From NCBI GenBank assembly GCA_963795195.1, contig CAWCGU010000006.1:2480001-2544000 (forward strand): DNA of 64,000 nt, written 5' to 3'. Positions 43,111 to 51,198 of the stretch are shown here, in pieces (the first letter of the stretch is position 1; every line of letters starts with the position of its first letter). The notes beneath the pieces were generated by a model, which was given only the letters and a program-made list of their open reading frames with translations, made no database searches and had not been told where the DNA came from. Made by a program: the position numbers and the translations under genes. The stretch is from CAWCGU01 sp963795195. GTDB lineage: Bacteria; Actinomycetota; Thermoleophilia; Solirubrobacterales; 70-9.

Positions 43111-43368
43111 GTGCTCGACGGTGAGCCGGCCGGGTTCGCCGCCTATCGGGCCAAGCCGGGGTTGATCGCTTTCATCCACACGGAGGTCGATGACGCGTTC
43201 GAGGGACAGGGCGTCGGTTCGGCGCTCGTCAGTCAAGCCCTCGACGATGCGCGGCGCAAGGGGCTTGAGGTTCTGCCGTTCTGCCCGTTCGTGAACTCAT
43301 ACATCCACAGGCACCGTGAGTACGCCGACCTGGTGCCCGAATCCAGATGGGAGGCCTTCGGCCTATGA
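43111..43368 (+). CDS. Small GNAT acetyltransferase, YjdJ-like
   Basis: At least 85 residues: GFAAYRAKPGLIAFIHTEVD, then the acetyl-CoA loop VDDAFEGQGVGSALVSQALD and VLPFCPFVNSYIHRHREYADL, a signature of YjdJ-type mini-GNATs. The first strand, IEVRDNPEQERYEAVLDGE, is encoded upstream to about 43063 but has no ATG/GTG/TTG, so translation may begin at a rare ATC (43063 or 43069) close behind the channel stop, or the GTG at 43111 makes a slightly shortened form. It overlaps the next gene by 4 bp. Confidence 0.8.
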   Translation: MLDGEPAGFAAYRAKPGLIAFIHTEVDDAFEGQGVGSALVSQALDDARRKGLEVLPFCPFVNSYIHRHREYADLVPESRWEAFGL

Positions 43369-43583
43369 GGAAAACCTACGAGGGCACCGAGGTTGACGTC
43401 AGCTTCGATCCCGAGGTCTGCATCCACGCGGGGGCCTGCGTCGCTGGCCTGCCGGCGGTGTTCGACACGAAACGCCGGCCCTGGATCACTCCCGACGCCT
43501 CCTCTGCCGACGAGGTCGTCGCGCAGGTGAAGCGTTGCCCGTCGGGCGCGCTGCAGTACGAGCGGCGCGAAAAGCCAACCTAG
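43365..43583 (+). CDS. Divergent mono-cluster 4Fe-4S protein, YjdI-like (Fer4_19)
   Basis: 72 residues from ATG 43365 (ATGA overlap with the GNAT gene). The fold is recognised by FDPEVCIHAGACVAGLPAVF and AQVKRCPSGALQYERREK, three or four cysteines that hold one cluster, with a tryptophan-rich RRPWITPD middle. In E. coli the same pair, yjdI and yjdJ, is adjacent, and the gene order here supports the assignment. The electron partner is unknown. It ends 4 bp inside the convergent neighbour's stop region. Confidence 0.88.
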   Translation: MRKTYEGTEVDVSFDPEVCIHAGACVAGLPAVFDTKRRPWITPDASSADEVVAQVKRCPSGALQYERREKPT

Positions 43584-44035
43584 GCGCTTGCCTTGGCGCG
43601 CTCGAAGGCGGCTGCGAACTCCTTCATGTCCTTCGCCTTGCCTTCGAGCTTGAAGGAGCCACCTCCGGCGGCGATCTCGATCACGCCCGCCATGCCCATT
43701 CGCTTCACGGTCAGCGAATCGACCTCGCCCAGCGGGATCGTGCTGAGCACATGCTTGATCTCCTTGATCTGACCGCCCATGCTGACCGCGACCTCCATGG
43801 TGATCAGGCTCGACCGGGTGACGGCGATCGCCCCTGGGTTGCCGAGCTGGACCCCGACGGAGTCGGCGCCCTTGTGCTGCTTGCCCGACCAGCGAGCTCC
43901 AATTTCCGTGACGATCACACCTCCGCCGACGCCCGCTGTGGTCGCGCCGCGCGGCTTTGCGAAGGCTGCGCCGACGATCTCCTCGTCGATCTTGCCTTTC
44001 CCCGCCTCGATGATCTGGTCGCGATGCTTGGACAC
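43580..44035 (-). CDS. Uncharacterised protein with PH-like core
   Basis: 151 residues: helix-forming HRDQIIEAGKGKIDEEIVGA, the strand SLITMEVAVSMGGQIKEIKH and the lysine-rich DMKEFAAAFERAKASA ending. The middle (PLGEVDSLTVKRMGMAGVI and IEIAAGGGSFKLEGKAKDM) resembles bacterial PH-like or YdfK-type domains used for membrane contact, though identity is not secure. No signal peptide. Convergent with the YjdI-like gene. Confidence 0.7.
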   Translation of the reverse strand: MSKHRDQIIEAGKGKIDEEIVGAAFAKPRGATTAGVGGGVIVTEIGARWSGKQHKGADSVGVQLGNPGAIAVTRSSLITMEVAVSMGGQIKEIKHVLSTIPLGEVDSLTVKRMGMAGVIEIAAGGGSFKLEGKAKDMKEFAAAFERAKASA

Positions 44036-44068
44036 GGGTGCTCATTGTGTCAGGGTTAAGATCGCGCC

Positions 44069-44371
44069 ATGAGCGTCGTCAAGATCAATGCGATCAGCGT
44101 CGAGCGGGGCCGCTTCGACGAGTTCGCTGAACGCTTCGCCCAGCGGGCGGGGAAGGTCGATGAGGCTGCCGGTTTTGAGGGCTTCGATTTGCTGCGCCCG
44201 AACGACGAGCGCAAGGTCTGCCTGGTGATCACCCGTTGGCGCTCCGAGGATGACTTCCTAGCCTGGGTGGCGAGCCCCGATTTCGCCGCGGGGCACAGCC
44301 AGCATCGCGAGGGGGGACCGATCGGCACCTCCAGCGAGCTCTGGTCGTTCGACGTGCTCGAGCACATCTAG
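44069..44371 (+). CDS. Antibiotic biosynthesis monooxygenase (ABM)-fold protein
   Basis: 100 residues of a dimeric alpha/beta barrel: SVVKINAISVERGRFDEFAE, AAGFEGFDLLRPNDERKVCL and VITRWRSEDDFLAWVASPDF then AAGHSQH. The WRSEDDFLAW element is typical of HmoA-like heme monooxygenases and of small quinol monooxygenases. Whether heme is bound cannot be decided. Divergent by 33 bp from the PH-like gene. Confidence 0.9.
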   Translation: MSVVKINAISVERGRFDEFAERFAQRAGKVDEAAGFEGFDLLRPNDERKVCLVITRWRSEDDFLAWVASPDFAAGHSQHREGGPIGTSSELWSFDVLEHI

Positions 44372-44473
44372 CCACGGTTTGACGATGCGGTCCGGCCCGG
44401 CCCACGGCGGGTCCTTGCCGTCTGCGGAAATGCTACTGTTCGGTAGGAAAGCCGCTACCTGCCGGGAGGAACC

Positions 44474-45490
44474 ATGGCCGTTGTCAGCAAGCGCCCTGAG
44501 GTCGAACCGCACGAGGACTACGGTTTCTTCGGTCCGGAGTCGGTCACCTGGCGAGTCTGGAGCTACCCGACGTCGTTGACGATCGGGTTCCAGCGCGCGG
44601 TGGTGGTCGAGGAGCTGGACCCGTTTCTGATCGCAGCCGTCGATGCGACCAACAAGGTCCGCTACCAGCCGCGCAATCGCTACGACCGCACGCTGCGCTA
44701 CTTCGCGACGGCGGCTTTCGGGGATGCGCGCTCGGCGATCAAGGCCTCGGAGGTCCTCGTCAGGGTGCATGCGAAGGCGGTCGGCATCGAGCCGATCAGC
44801 GGCAACCGCTTCGACGCCAACGATCCCGATTCCCAGATGTGGATTCACCTGACCGCCTGGCACTCGATCCTCTACGCCTACGAGCGCTACGGCCCAGGGC
44901 AGCTCTCGACCGAGGATGAGGCCCGCTACTGGGAAGAGTGCGCCGTCGCGGCCGAACTACAGACCTGCGACCCGGACAAGGTCCCGCGCTCGCGCGAAGG
45001 AATCCGTCGCTACTTCGACGATGTGCGCCCGCGCCTCGCCGGCTCAGAGGCCGCGCAGTCGATGATGGACCACCTCCTCAACGCTGACGTGATGTTCCCG
45101 CCGCTTCCACGGATCGCCAAGCCGGGCGCCTGGATCGTCAGCAAGGTGCTGCGAATGGCGACGATCGCCACCATGCCTGGTTGGATGCGTGATCTTGCGG
45201 CACTGCGACAGCCGCGGATCGTCGATTGGGCCATCCGGCCGCTGATGAAGGTCGCATTCCGGATCTCGGCGCTCAGTACGCAGGCCCAGCTGATTGGCCT
45301 CAGCCTTCTTTCACCTCGGACTCGCCCGGTTGTTGAGCCGGTCTTCCGCGAGATCCGGCCGTTGCGCGAGGAGACGCTGACCCCCGCCGAGGCGCGTCAG
45401 CGCTATCAGTCCGTCACGCCTCTCGAGCTGTATGCGCAGCTGCGCAGTGCCGACGTGGAGTCCGCGGAAGTGGCCGCGGCCGCGGTCTAG
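44474..45490 (+). CDS. Oxygenase MpaB/rubber-oxygenase-type (DUF2236) protein
   Basis: 338 residues preceded by GGGAGGA. It begins FFGPESVTWRVWSYPTSLTI, followed by RYDRTLRYFATAAFGDARSA, VLVRVHAKAVGI and MWIHLTAWHSILYAYERYGP, the helical pattern with conserved His and Arg residues that binds a b-type heme in MpaB/latex-clearing proteins. Substrates are hydrophobic (isoprenoids, phenolics). An inverted repeat CTAC-N6-GTAG lies at 44432-44445 upstream of the Shine-Dalgarno sequence and could be a repressor site, but no regulator gene is adjacent. Confidence 0.88.
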   Translation: MAVVSKRPEVEPHEDYGFFGPESVTWRVWSYPTSLTIGFQRAVVVEELDPFLIAAVDATNKVRYQPRNRYDRTLRYFATAAFGDARSAIKASEVLVRVHAKAVGIEPISGNRFDANDPDSQMWIHLTAWHSILYAYERYGPGQLSTEDEARYWEECAVAAELQTCDPDKVPRSREGIRRYFDDVRPRLAGSEAAQSMMDHLLNADVMFPPLPRIAKPGAWIVSKVLRMATIATMPGWMRDLAALRQPRIVDWAIRPLMKVAFRISALSTQAQLIGLSLLSPRTRPVVEPVFREIRPLREETLTPAEARQRYQSVTPLELYAQLRSADVESAEVAAAAV

Positions 45491-45520
45491 CGGCCGATCC
45501 GACCGTCTAGCCTTCCCGGC

Positions 45521-45982
45521 GTGCGGATCCTGTTCGTCTGCCTGGGGAATATTTGCCGATCTCCGACCGCTGAGGCGGTGATGCGCGCGCTTGCCGACGA
45601 GGCCGCGCTCGAGGGGCTCGACGTCGACAGCGCCGGCACCGGTGACTGGCACATCGGTGACCCGCCCGACCGGCGCTCGTCGGCTGCTGCGGCCAGCCGG
45701 GGCGTCGAGATGGCCGGTGCTGCCCGCCAGGTGACGGCGGCGGACTTCGAGGAGTTCGACCTGCTGGTGGCCATGGATCGGTCCAATCGCAACGCGCTGC
45801 TGGCGATGGCGCCCCACGAGGAGGCGCGCAAACGAGTGAGGCTGTTGCGCGAGTACGGAGACGGTGCCGAGCTTGATGTTCCCGACCCCTACTACGGCGG
45901 CGCCGCCGGATTTGAGGAGGTGCTCGACATCGTCGAACGCTCCTGCGCGTCGCTGCTCGAAGAGGTGCGGCGCTCGCGGTGA
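45521..45982 (+). CDS. Low-molecular-weight protein-tyrosine phosphatase
   Basis: 153 residues, GTG start. The active-site loop VCLGNICRSPTAEAV (Cys7-x5-Arg13) is at the N-terminus, and the general-acid Asp is in VPDPYYGG. AMDRSNRNALL is also typical. The stop overlaps the start of the fructosamine kinase gene (GTGA), a pairing seen repeatedly in actinobacteria and pointing to joint regulation of protein modification. Confidence 0.94.
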   Translation: MRILFVCLGNICRSPTAEAVMRALADEAALEGLDVDSAGTGDWHIGDPPDRRSSAAAASRGVEMAGAARQVTAADFEEFDLLVAMDRSNRNALLAMAPHEEARKRVRLLREYGDGAELDVPDPYYGGAAGFEEVLDIVERSCASLLEEVRRSR

Positions 45983-46857
45983 AGCAGGGCCCGGCGGCGA
46001 TCAGTGCCGAGGTGGGCAGGCTGCTCGGCGACGAGGTCGTCGGCGCCACCGCCGTCGGCGGCGGCTCGATCAACCAGGCCTGGACCCTCGAGTTGGCCTC
46101 CGGGGCTCGCGCCTTCCTCAAGTCGCGGCCTGGCGCCCCGCGGGCGGAGTTCGAGGCCGAGGCCGCCGGTCTTTCGTGGCTTGCAGAGTGCACGCAGATC
46201 GGTGTTCCGCGGGTTCTGGCGGTCGGGCTTCAGGCCGCCTGGCTGGCACTTGACTGGATAGAGGGAGGGGAGCGCTGCGACGACGAGGCGCTTGGCACCG
46301 GACTCGCCGCGCTCCACGGGCTGGGCGCCTCGATTCATGGCCAACTTCCGCCCGGCTCGCCGGATGACAAGCTGCGGATCGGTTCGCTCGAGCTGCCCTC
46401 GGGACGGGCGAAGCGGTGGTCTTCCGTGTACGTGGATGCGCGCGTCTTGCCGCTGCTAAAGCGCGCGCGAGACCGGGGGGCGATCAGTGCGGCGCAGGCG
46501 AGCGCCGTCGAGCGCGTCTGTGACCGCATCGACGACCTCTGTGGTCTCGAGGAGCCGCCGGCGCGGCTGCACGGCGACCTCTGGGGCGGCAACGTGATCG
46601 GCGATGCCGGCGGGCGCCCGTGGTTGATCGACCCGGCCGCACACGGAGGCCACCGTGAGGTCGATCTGGCGATGCTGCGCCTCTTCGGAGGTCCGGGCCC
46701 CCGGGCGTTCGCCGCCTATGACGACGCCCATCCGCTCGCAGAAGGGCACGCCGACCGGGTCGAACTCTGGCAGCTGCTGCCGCTGCTCGCGCACGCGGTG
46801 CTCTTCGGGGGCGACTACGGTGCCGCCGCAGGCCGTGCCGCCGCGCGCTACGCCTGA
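45979..46857 (+). CDS. Fructosamine kinase-family protein (deglycation)
   Basis: 292 residues from GTG 45979. The aminoglycoside-phosphotransferase-like fold has a VGGGSINQAWTLELASG loop, LHGLGASIHGQLPP, catalytic LHGDLWGGNVIGD and the metal-binding LIDPAAHGGHREVDLAML. These match fructosamine-3-kinase-type enzymes, which phosphorylate ketoamines on glycated lysines or free sugars so that they decompose. Four-base overlap with the phosphatase gene. Confidence 0.93.
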   Translation: MKQGPAAISAEVGRLLGDEVVGATAVGGGSINQAWTLELASGARAFLKSRPGAPRAEFEAEAAGLSWLAECTQIGVPRVLAVGLQAAWLALDWIEGGERCDDEALGTGLAALHGLGASIHGQLPPGSPDDKLRIGSLELPSGRAKRWSSVYVDARVLPLLKRARDRGAISAAQASAVERVCDRIDDLCGLEEPPARLHGDLWGGNVIGDAGGRPWLIDPAAHGGHREVDLAMLRLFGGPGPRAFAAYDDAHPLAEGHADRVELWQLLPLLAHAVLFGGDYGAAAGRAAARYA

Positions 46858-46928
46858 GCGAAGCGCATCAGCGGAGAGCCGGGCCCTCGCCCCGCCTCCT
46901 TCTGCGGCCGCCGCATATCCTGCGATTC

Positions 46929-47963
46929 ATGCGCGCCGTCACCTTCCAGGCCCCCGGCGAGGTTCGCGTGGACGAACGGCCCGAGCCGGAGCTGCTGACC
47001 GCAGATGACGCGGTCATCGCAGTCGAAGCCTCGGGAATCTGCGGCTCGGACCTGCACATCTACCACGGCCGCGTCCAGATCGAACCGGGTTTCACGATCG
47101 GTCACGAGTACGTCGGTACCGTCTTGGCGGCCGGCGACGAGGTCACGGGCGTGGCTGTCGGCGACCGCGTTCTCGGCACCTACTTCGTCGCCTGCGGCGA
47201 CTGTTATCTCTGCGGCAAGGGCGACCACCACAAGTGCGATGCCGGCCGCACCTTCGGGCACGGCTCGACGCTTGGATCGCTGCAGGGCGCGCAGGCGGAC
47301 CAGCTGCTGGTGCCGCACGCCAACCGCACCCTGCGCCGCATCCCGGACGGCCTCAGCGACGACGTCGCGCTGTTCGCCGGTGACGTGATGGGCACCGGCT
47401 GGGGGGCGGTCAAGGACCTCGGCATCTCCAGCGGTGACAGCGTTGCGGTCCTCGGGCTCGGCCCGGTCGGGCTCTGCGCCGTGCAGGTTGCCGTCGCAAG
47501 CGGCGCGGCGAACGTGATCGCGGTCGACACGGTCGAGGACCGGTTGCGGATGGCCGAGAGATTTGGTGCCCGGGCCGTGCACCTGACCGAAGAGGATCCG
47601 AGGGCCGCCGTCAAGGAGGCGACCGATGGACGCGGTGTCGATGGCGCGGTCGACGCTGTCGGTCATCCCGATGCGCTGGAGATGGCGATCCGGATGACCC
47701 GCAAGGCCGGCAAGGTCTCCGTGACTGGCGTCTACGCCGAGCGCACCGAGGTCCACATGGGTCTGGTCTGGATCAAGGCGCTGACGCTGAAGACCGGATT
47801 CGCGAACGTGCTCGCCAATCTCGATCCGGTGCTTGAGAAGCTGGGCACGGGTGAACTCGACCCGGCACCGATGGTGACCCACCGAATGTCACTCGACGAC
47901 GCGCCCGAAGCCTACGCGGCCTACGACCGCCGCGAAGCACTCAAGATCGTCCTGACGCCTTAG
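46929..47963 (+). CDS. Zinc-dependent medium-chain alcohol dehydrogenase
   Basis: 344 residues. The catalytic zinc site is ASGICGSDLHIYHG plus GHEYVGTV; the structural zinc lobe has CGDCYLCGKGDHHKC (four cysteines). The NAD site is VAVLGLGPVGLCAVQVAVAS with Asp in VIAVDTVEDRLRMAE. Near relatives include formaldehyde and threonine-type dehydrogenases; the substrate is not determined. No operon partner on either side. Confidence 0.94.
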   Translation: MRAVTFQAPGEVRVDERPEPELLTADDAVIAVEASGICGSDLHIYHGRVQIEPGFTIGHEYVGTVLAAGDEVTGVAVGDRVLGTYFVACGDCYLCGKGDHHKCDAGRTFGHGSTLGSLQGAQADQLLVPHANRTLRRIPDGLSDDVALFAGDVMGTGWGAVKDLGISSGDSVAVLGLGPVGLCAVQVAVASGAANVIAVDTVEDRLRMAERFGARAVHLTEEDPRAAVKEATDGRGVDGAVDAVGHPDALEMAIRMTRKAGKVSVTGVYAERTEVHMGLVWIKALTLKTGFANVLANLDPVLEKLGTGELDPAPMVTHRMSLDDAPEAYAAYDRREALKIVLTP

Positions 47964-47975
47964 CGGGCGTCGCCT

Positions 47976-48224
47976 TTAGCGGGTGTCTTCGAATGGATAG
48001 GCGAGCTGGACGTGGCTTCGCGCCACGGCCAAGAAGGAGCGCGCGTCGCTCTCGCCTCCGTCACTGGAGACGATCTCGGCGTTGACCAGTGGGATGAATT
48101 CGAGGTCGCCGCGGTTGAGGAAATCCGAAAGCCGGGAGCGGTAACCCTCGCGCGGCAGCGTCAGGTCACCGACGATGCGGTGCTTCGGGGTCTCCAATAC
48201 GACGCGCTCAACTCTGGTTTCCAT
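47976..48224 (-). CDS. Small uncharacterised protein (DUF6812-like)
   Basis: 82 residues. It reads RVERVVLETPKHRIVGDLTL then PREGYRSRLSDFLNRGD and EFIPLVNAEIVSSDGGE, a compact beta-barrel-like pattern known in small bacterial proteins often placed with type IV pilus or signalling genes. No membrane segment. It lies 10 bp downstream of the GST gene on the same strand and may be co-transcribed with it. Confidence 0.72.
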   Translation of the reverse strand: METRVERVVLETPKHRIVGDLTLPREGYRSRLSDFLNRGDLEFIPLVNAEIVSSDGGESDARSFLAVARSHVQLAYPFEDTR

Positions 48225-48233
48225 TCCACCAAC

Positions 48234-48989
48234 CTATTCGGCCGCCGGCGCGGCCGCCTTTAGCGGTTCCAGCCAGGCCGGTGGAATGAACGGCGGGACG
48301 CGGCCGGGAAGCTCGGGCACCAGGCGCACGGCGTGCTCTGCAGCGGGCCGGCCCTCGATGGCCGGAGCGAAATCGGCGAAGGTCATCATCAGCCGCACCG
48401 ACGGTGCGATCTGGAAGTCCGCCGCATTCGGCTCCTCGCCGCCGATCGTCCCGTCGGCGATCAGGACGTCAATCCGGTTGAGAACCCCCGGCAGCTCAGC
48501 AATGCCTGCGCGAACGGTCGACTCGTCGGCGCAGACCCGCCTGGCGTAGTGGGAGGTGAGTGGGCCGGCGAGGATCGCGCTCACCGCCGGCAGCGGCATC
48601 CCCATCGTGTGCGAGAAGTCCTCTCGCATTTTGCGATCGCGGGCCATTCCCCAGCGGTATGGGCGCCGAACTGCGTTTTGAAGCACGTCGTCGGCCCACG
48701 CCTCCGCGGCCTCGACCGCGGTGCGCATGGAGGGGTCAGCCGGAAACAGCGGGGGCTCGGGCCTGAGCTCGTCAAGCGCCTGAGAGATATTTGTGGAGCC
48801 GATGATCTTGTCGCCGTCGATCTTCAGCCCCGGCACCGTTCCCTCGAAGAACCCGAATGCGCGCATCGCCCAGCGCTGCGTCCCCGGCATCACATCGACG
48901 AACTCGAAGTCGATGCCCTTGCGCTCGAGCATCAGCCGCGCTGTGATGGTCGGGTTGGAAATCGAGAAGCCGTAGAGCTTGGCCGTCAC
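48234..48989 (-). CDS. Glutathione S-transferase-family protein
   Basis: 251 residues. The thioredoxin-like N-domain has AKLYGFSISNPTITARLMLE and FFEGTVPGLKIDGDKIIGS with the cis-proline TVPGL and the Ser/Thr-rich thiol loop; the helical C-domain follows. Actinobacteria generally use mycothiol rather than glutathione, so the natural thiol is uncertain. The start overlaps the divergent phosphorylase region by the chosen TTG alternative only. Confidence 0.88.
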   Translation of the reverse strand: MTAKLYGFSISNPTITARLMLERKGIDFEFVDVMPGTQRWAMRAFGFFEGTVPGLKIDGDKIIGSTNISQALDELRPEPPLFPADPSMRTAVEAAEAWADDVLQNAVRRPYRWGMARDRKMREDFSHTMGMPLPAVSAILAGPLTSHYARRVCADESTVRAGIAELPGVLNRIDVLIADGTIGGEEPNAADFQIAPSVRLMMTFADFAPAIEGRPAAEHAVRLVPELPGRVPPFIPPAWLEPLKAAAPAAE

Positions 48990-49026
48990 AACCCCGAGCC
49001 TATCCTTGGGCCATACTGCTCGCTCA

Positions 49027-49734
49027 TTGGGACTAGCGCTTGCAGTCGGGACAACTCTGCTCGATTCGAACTTCCCGCCCGGGGCGGCCCGAATCGAGGT
49101 CGAGACACCGTATGGAAACGTGGACCTGCTGGACGCGGGTTCCTTTCTGGTCTTGCAGCGGCACGGCCTCGATCGCTACCACGCCCCCCATGCAATCGAT
49201 CACCGCGCCAATCTCACCGCACTCGCCGAGTCGTCGGTGGACCGCATTCTCGCGATCTCCTCGACAGGATCCCTGCATGAGGAGATCGCGCCGGGATCAT
49301 GGCTGGCGCCGGATGACTTCGTCGCGCCAGACCTCGGCCTTAGCTTCTTCGAGGACCGACGCGGCCACCTGATCCCGGTTCTGGACACGGACTGGCGACG
49401 CGCAATGCTCGAGTGCCTCAACGGCGCGGGCCTCCCGGTGGCCGACGGCGGCGTCTACCGCCAGACTCCTGGCCCGCGTTTTGAGACAGCCGCCGAGGTG
49501 CGGATGCTGGCACAGCACGCCGATGTGGTCGGCATGACGATGGCCTCCGAGTGCGTGCTAGCCGCCGAGCTGGGGATCGCCTACGCGGCCGCCTGCAGCG
49601 TCGACAACTACGCCAACGGAGTCGGCGAAGCGCCGCTCACGCGCGAGCGGTTCGAGGCGGGCGTCGCCGCCACGCAGGCCCAGCTTCTGCCGTGCCTTCA
49701 ATTGGCCTTGCCGGAGTTGCTCGCGTGGGCCTGA
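49027..49734 (+). CDS. Methylthioadenosine/methylthioinosine phosphorylase-family protein
   Basis: About 235 residues with TTG 49027, which aligns with the family start (LALAVGTTLLDSNF); a TTG at 48979 would extend into the GST start. Signature segments are RHGLDRYHAPHAIDHRANLT, ISSTGSLHEEIAPGSWLAPD, GVYRQTPGPRFETAAEVRML and VGMTMASECVLAAELG. It phosphorolyses 5'-methylthio-nucleosides to a base and methylthioribose-1-phosphate. Coupling with the deaminase next door suggests that methylthioinosine is the real substrate (inference). Confidence 0.88.
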   Translation: MGLALAVGTTLLDSNFPPGAARIEVETPYGNVDLLDAGSFLVLQRHGLDRYHAPHAIDHRANLTALAESSVDRILAISSTGSLHEEIAPGSWLAPDDFVAPDLGLSFFEDRRGHLIPVLDTDWRRAMLECLNGAGLPVADGGVYRQTPGPRFETAAEVRMLAQHADVVGMTMASECVLAAELGIAYAAACSVDNYANGVGEAPLTRERFEAGVAATQAQLLPCLQLALPELLAWA

Positions 49735-50978
49735 CGATCGCCAACGCCGAGTACGACGGCGAGGTCACCACACTGCGAGCGGGTGAAACCGGCCTGATCG
49801 CGGCGCTCGGCGCCGACGTGCTGCCAGAACCCGACGATGAGGTCATCGATGCCGAGGGCATGGTCATGCTCCCGGGCTTCGTCAACGGCCATACGCACGC
49901 GGCGATGACCCTCTTCCGGGGCTACGGCGACGATATGCCGTTGATGCCCTGGCTCGAAGAGATGATCTGGCCGGCCGAGGCCCGGCTGGAGGCGGATGAC
50001 GTCTACTGGGGTACGCGGCTGGCCTGCCTCGAGATGATCCGCAGTGGCACCGTCCGCTTTTGGGACATGTACTGGTTCTCGGAATCGACGGCTCGTGCCG
50101 TCGACGATGCCGGTCTCAGCGCCGTCGTCGGTACGGCGCTGATCGACGCCCGGCACGGCGGGGCCGAGGCGATGCGAGCGGCTGCCGGCGAGAGCCTCGA
50201 GACGCTGGCGGGATTCGGCGAGCGCGTCGTCCCCGGGCTTGCGCCGCACGCGATCTACACAGTCAGCGAGGAGTCATTGCGCTGGGTCGGGGAGCTCGCC
50301 GCAGAGCGTGATCTGCCCGTGCAGATCCATCTCTCCGAGACCAGTGACGAGGTTGACCGATGCCTCGCCGAGCACGGGATGCGTCCTGCCCACTTTCTCG
50401 ACGAAGTCGGCATCCTCGGCCCCCGCACGGTGCTGGCGCACGGCGTCTGGCTCGACGCGTCCGAGCTGGAGCTGATCGCCGAGCGCGGCGCGACTATCGT
50501 CACAAATCCGGTCGCGAACATGAAGCTGGCAGTCGGCGGCGTCTTCCCGTACCCGCAGGCGCGCGAGCGGGGCGTTGCGGTCGGGCTCGGCACCGATGGA
50601 GCCGGCTCCAATAACTCGCTCGACCTGCTGGCGGACGCCAAGCACTTCGCGCTCGCTCAAAAGGGAGCGGCGGCGGATCCTGCGTCGGTGACCGCCGAGG
50701 AGACGCTGGAGATCATCAGCGGCGCGCGAGCTCCGCTGCTCGGACGCTCTGGTCGCCTGCAGGTCGGAGAGCCGGCGGATCTGCTCCTGGTTCGCACCGA
50801 TCTGCCGGAGCTGACGCCCGGGGACCTGACCGCGAACCTCGTCTATGCCGCGTCCGGGTCGGTCGTCGACACGACGGTTGTTGCGGGCCGGGTCTTGATG
50901 CGAGGACGGATCGTCGAAGGTGAGGACGAGGTCCGGATCGCCGCGCTGGAGCAGGCGAAGCGACTCGGTTTGGCTTAA
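49725..50978 (+). CDS. mtaD: MTA/SAH deaminase (amidohydrolase)
   Basis: 417 residues from GTG 49725 with GGAG 8 nt upstream, overlapping the phosphorylase by 10 bp. The metal-dependent amidohydrolase motifs are LPGFVNGHTHAAMTLFRGY (HxH), PLMPWLEEMIWPAEA, LPVQIHLSETSDEVDRC (His, Glu), VLAHGVWLD and GLGTDGAGSNNSLDLLADAK. It deaminates methylthioadenosine and S-adenosylhomocysteine, yielding methylthioinosine or inosylhomocysteine. With the phosphorylase it makes a two-step salvage route for polyamine and methylation by-products. Confidence 0.93.
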   Translation: MGLTIANAEYDGEVTTLRAGETGLIAALGADVLPEPDDEVIDAEGMVMLPGFVNGHTHAAMTLFRGYGDDMPLMPWLEEMIWPAEARLEADDVYWGTRLACLEMIRSGTVRFWDMYWFSESTARAVDDAGLSAVVGTALIDARHGGAEAMRAAAGESLETLAGFGERVVPGLAPHAIYTVSEESLRWVGELAAERDLPVQIHLSETSDEVDRCLAEHGMRPAHFLDEVGILGPRTVLAHGVWLDASELELIAERGATIVTNPVANMKLAVGGVFPYPQARERGVAVGLGTDGAGSNNSLDLLADAKHFALAQKGAAADPASVTAEETLEIISGARAPLLGRSGRLQVGEPADLLLVRTDLPELTPGDLTANLVYAASGSVVDTTVVAGRVLMRGRIVEGEDEVRIAALEQAKRLGLA

Positions 50979-50982
50979 GGAC

Positions 50983-51062
50983 ACCCCCCCAACCACGCCG
51001 AACGTCCCCTGAGTACACCCCATAGGAGGTCGATTGGGACGGGGCGTGGTTTTTTGGGGGGC
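50983..51062. repeat. CGAAC-ended palindromic element, copy 5, in a large hairpin/terminator
   Basis: Core CGAACGTCCCCTGAGTACAC (from 50999) with GGGACG at 51036-51041 is embedded in wider arms AACCACGCC (50991) and GGCGTGGTT followed by TTTT, and outermost CCCCCCC/GGGGGGC. The strong GC stem and T-run fit an intrinsic terminator of the mtaD transcript. The interior matches the element at 9756. Confidence 0.7.
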
Positions 51063-51198
51063 CCGGACGCCTCGTGAAAGGTGCCATCCACCGCTGATTC
51101 GCACCTGTCCAGCGCAACGCCGGCCCCGCTACCGTGTTCAAAAGGTGAACCGGTTCCTTGGGCGCGGACGTAGGAACCCCTAGACACCAGGAGCTTCG

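Noticed and set aside
51090..51198. Candidate riboswitch upstream of the wall hydrolase
   Set aside because: Only one short inverted repeat (GGTTCC/GGAACC) is seen; the conserved blocks of known cell-wall-linked riboswitches such as ydaO are absent.
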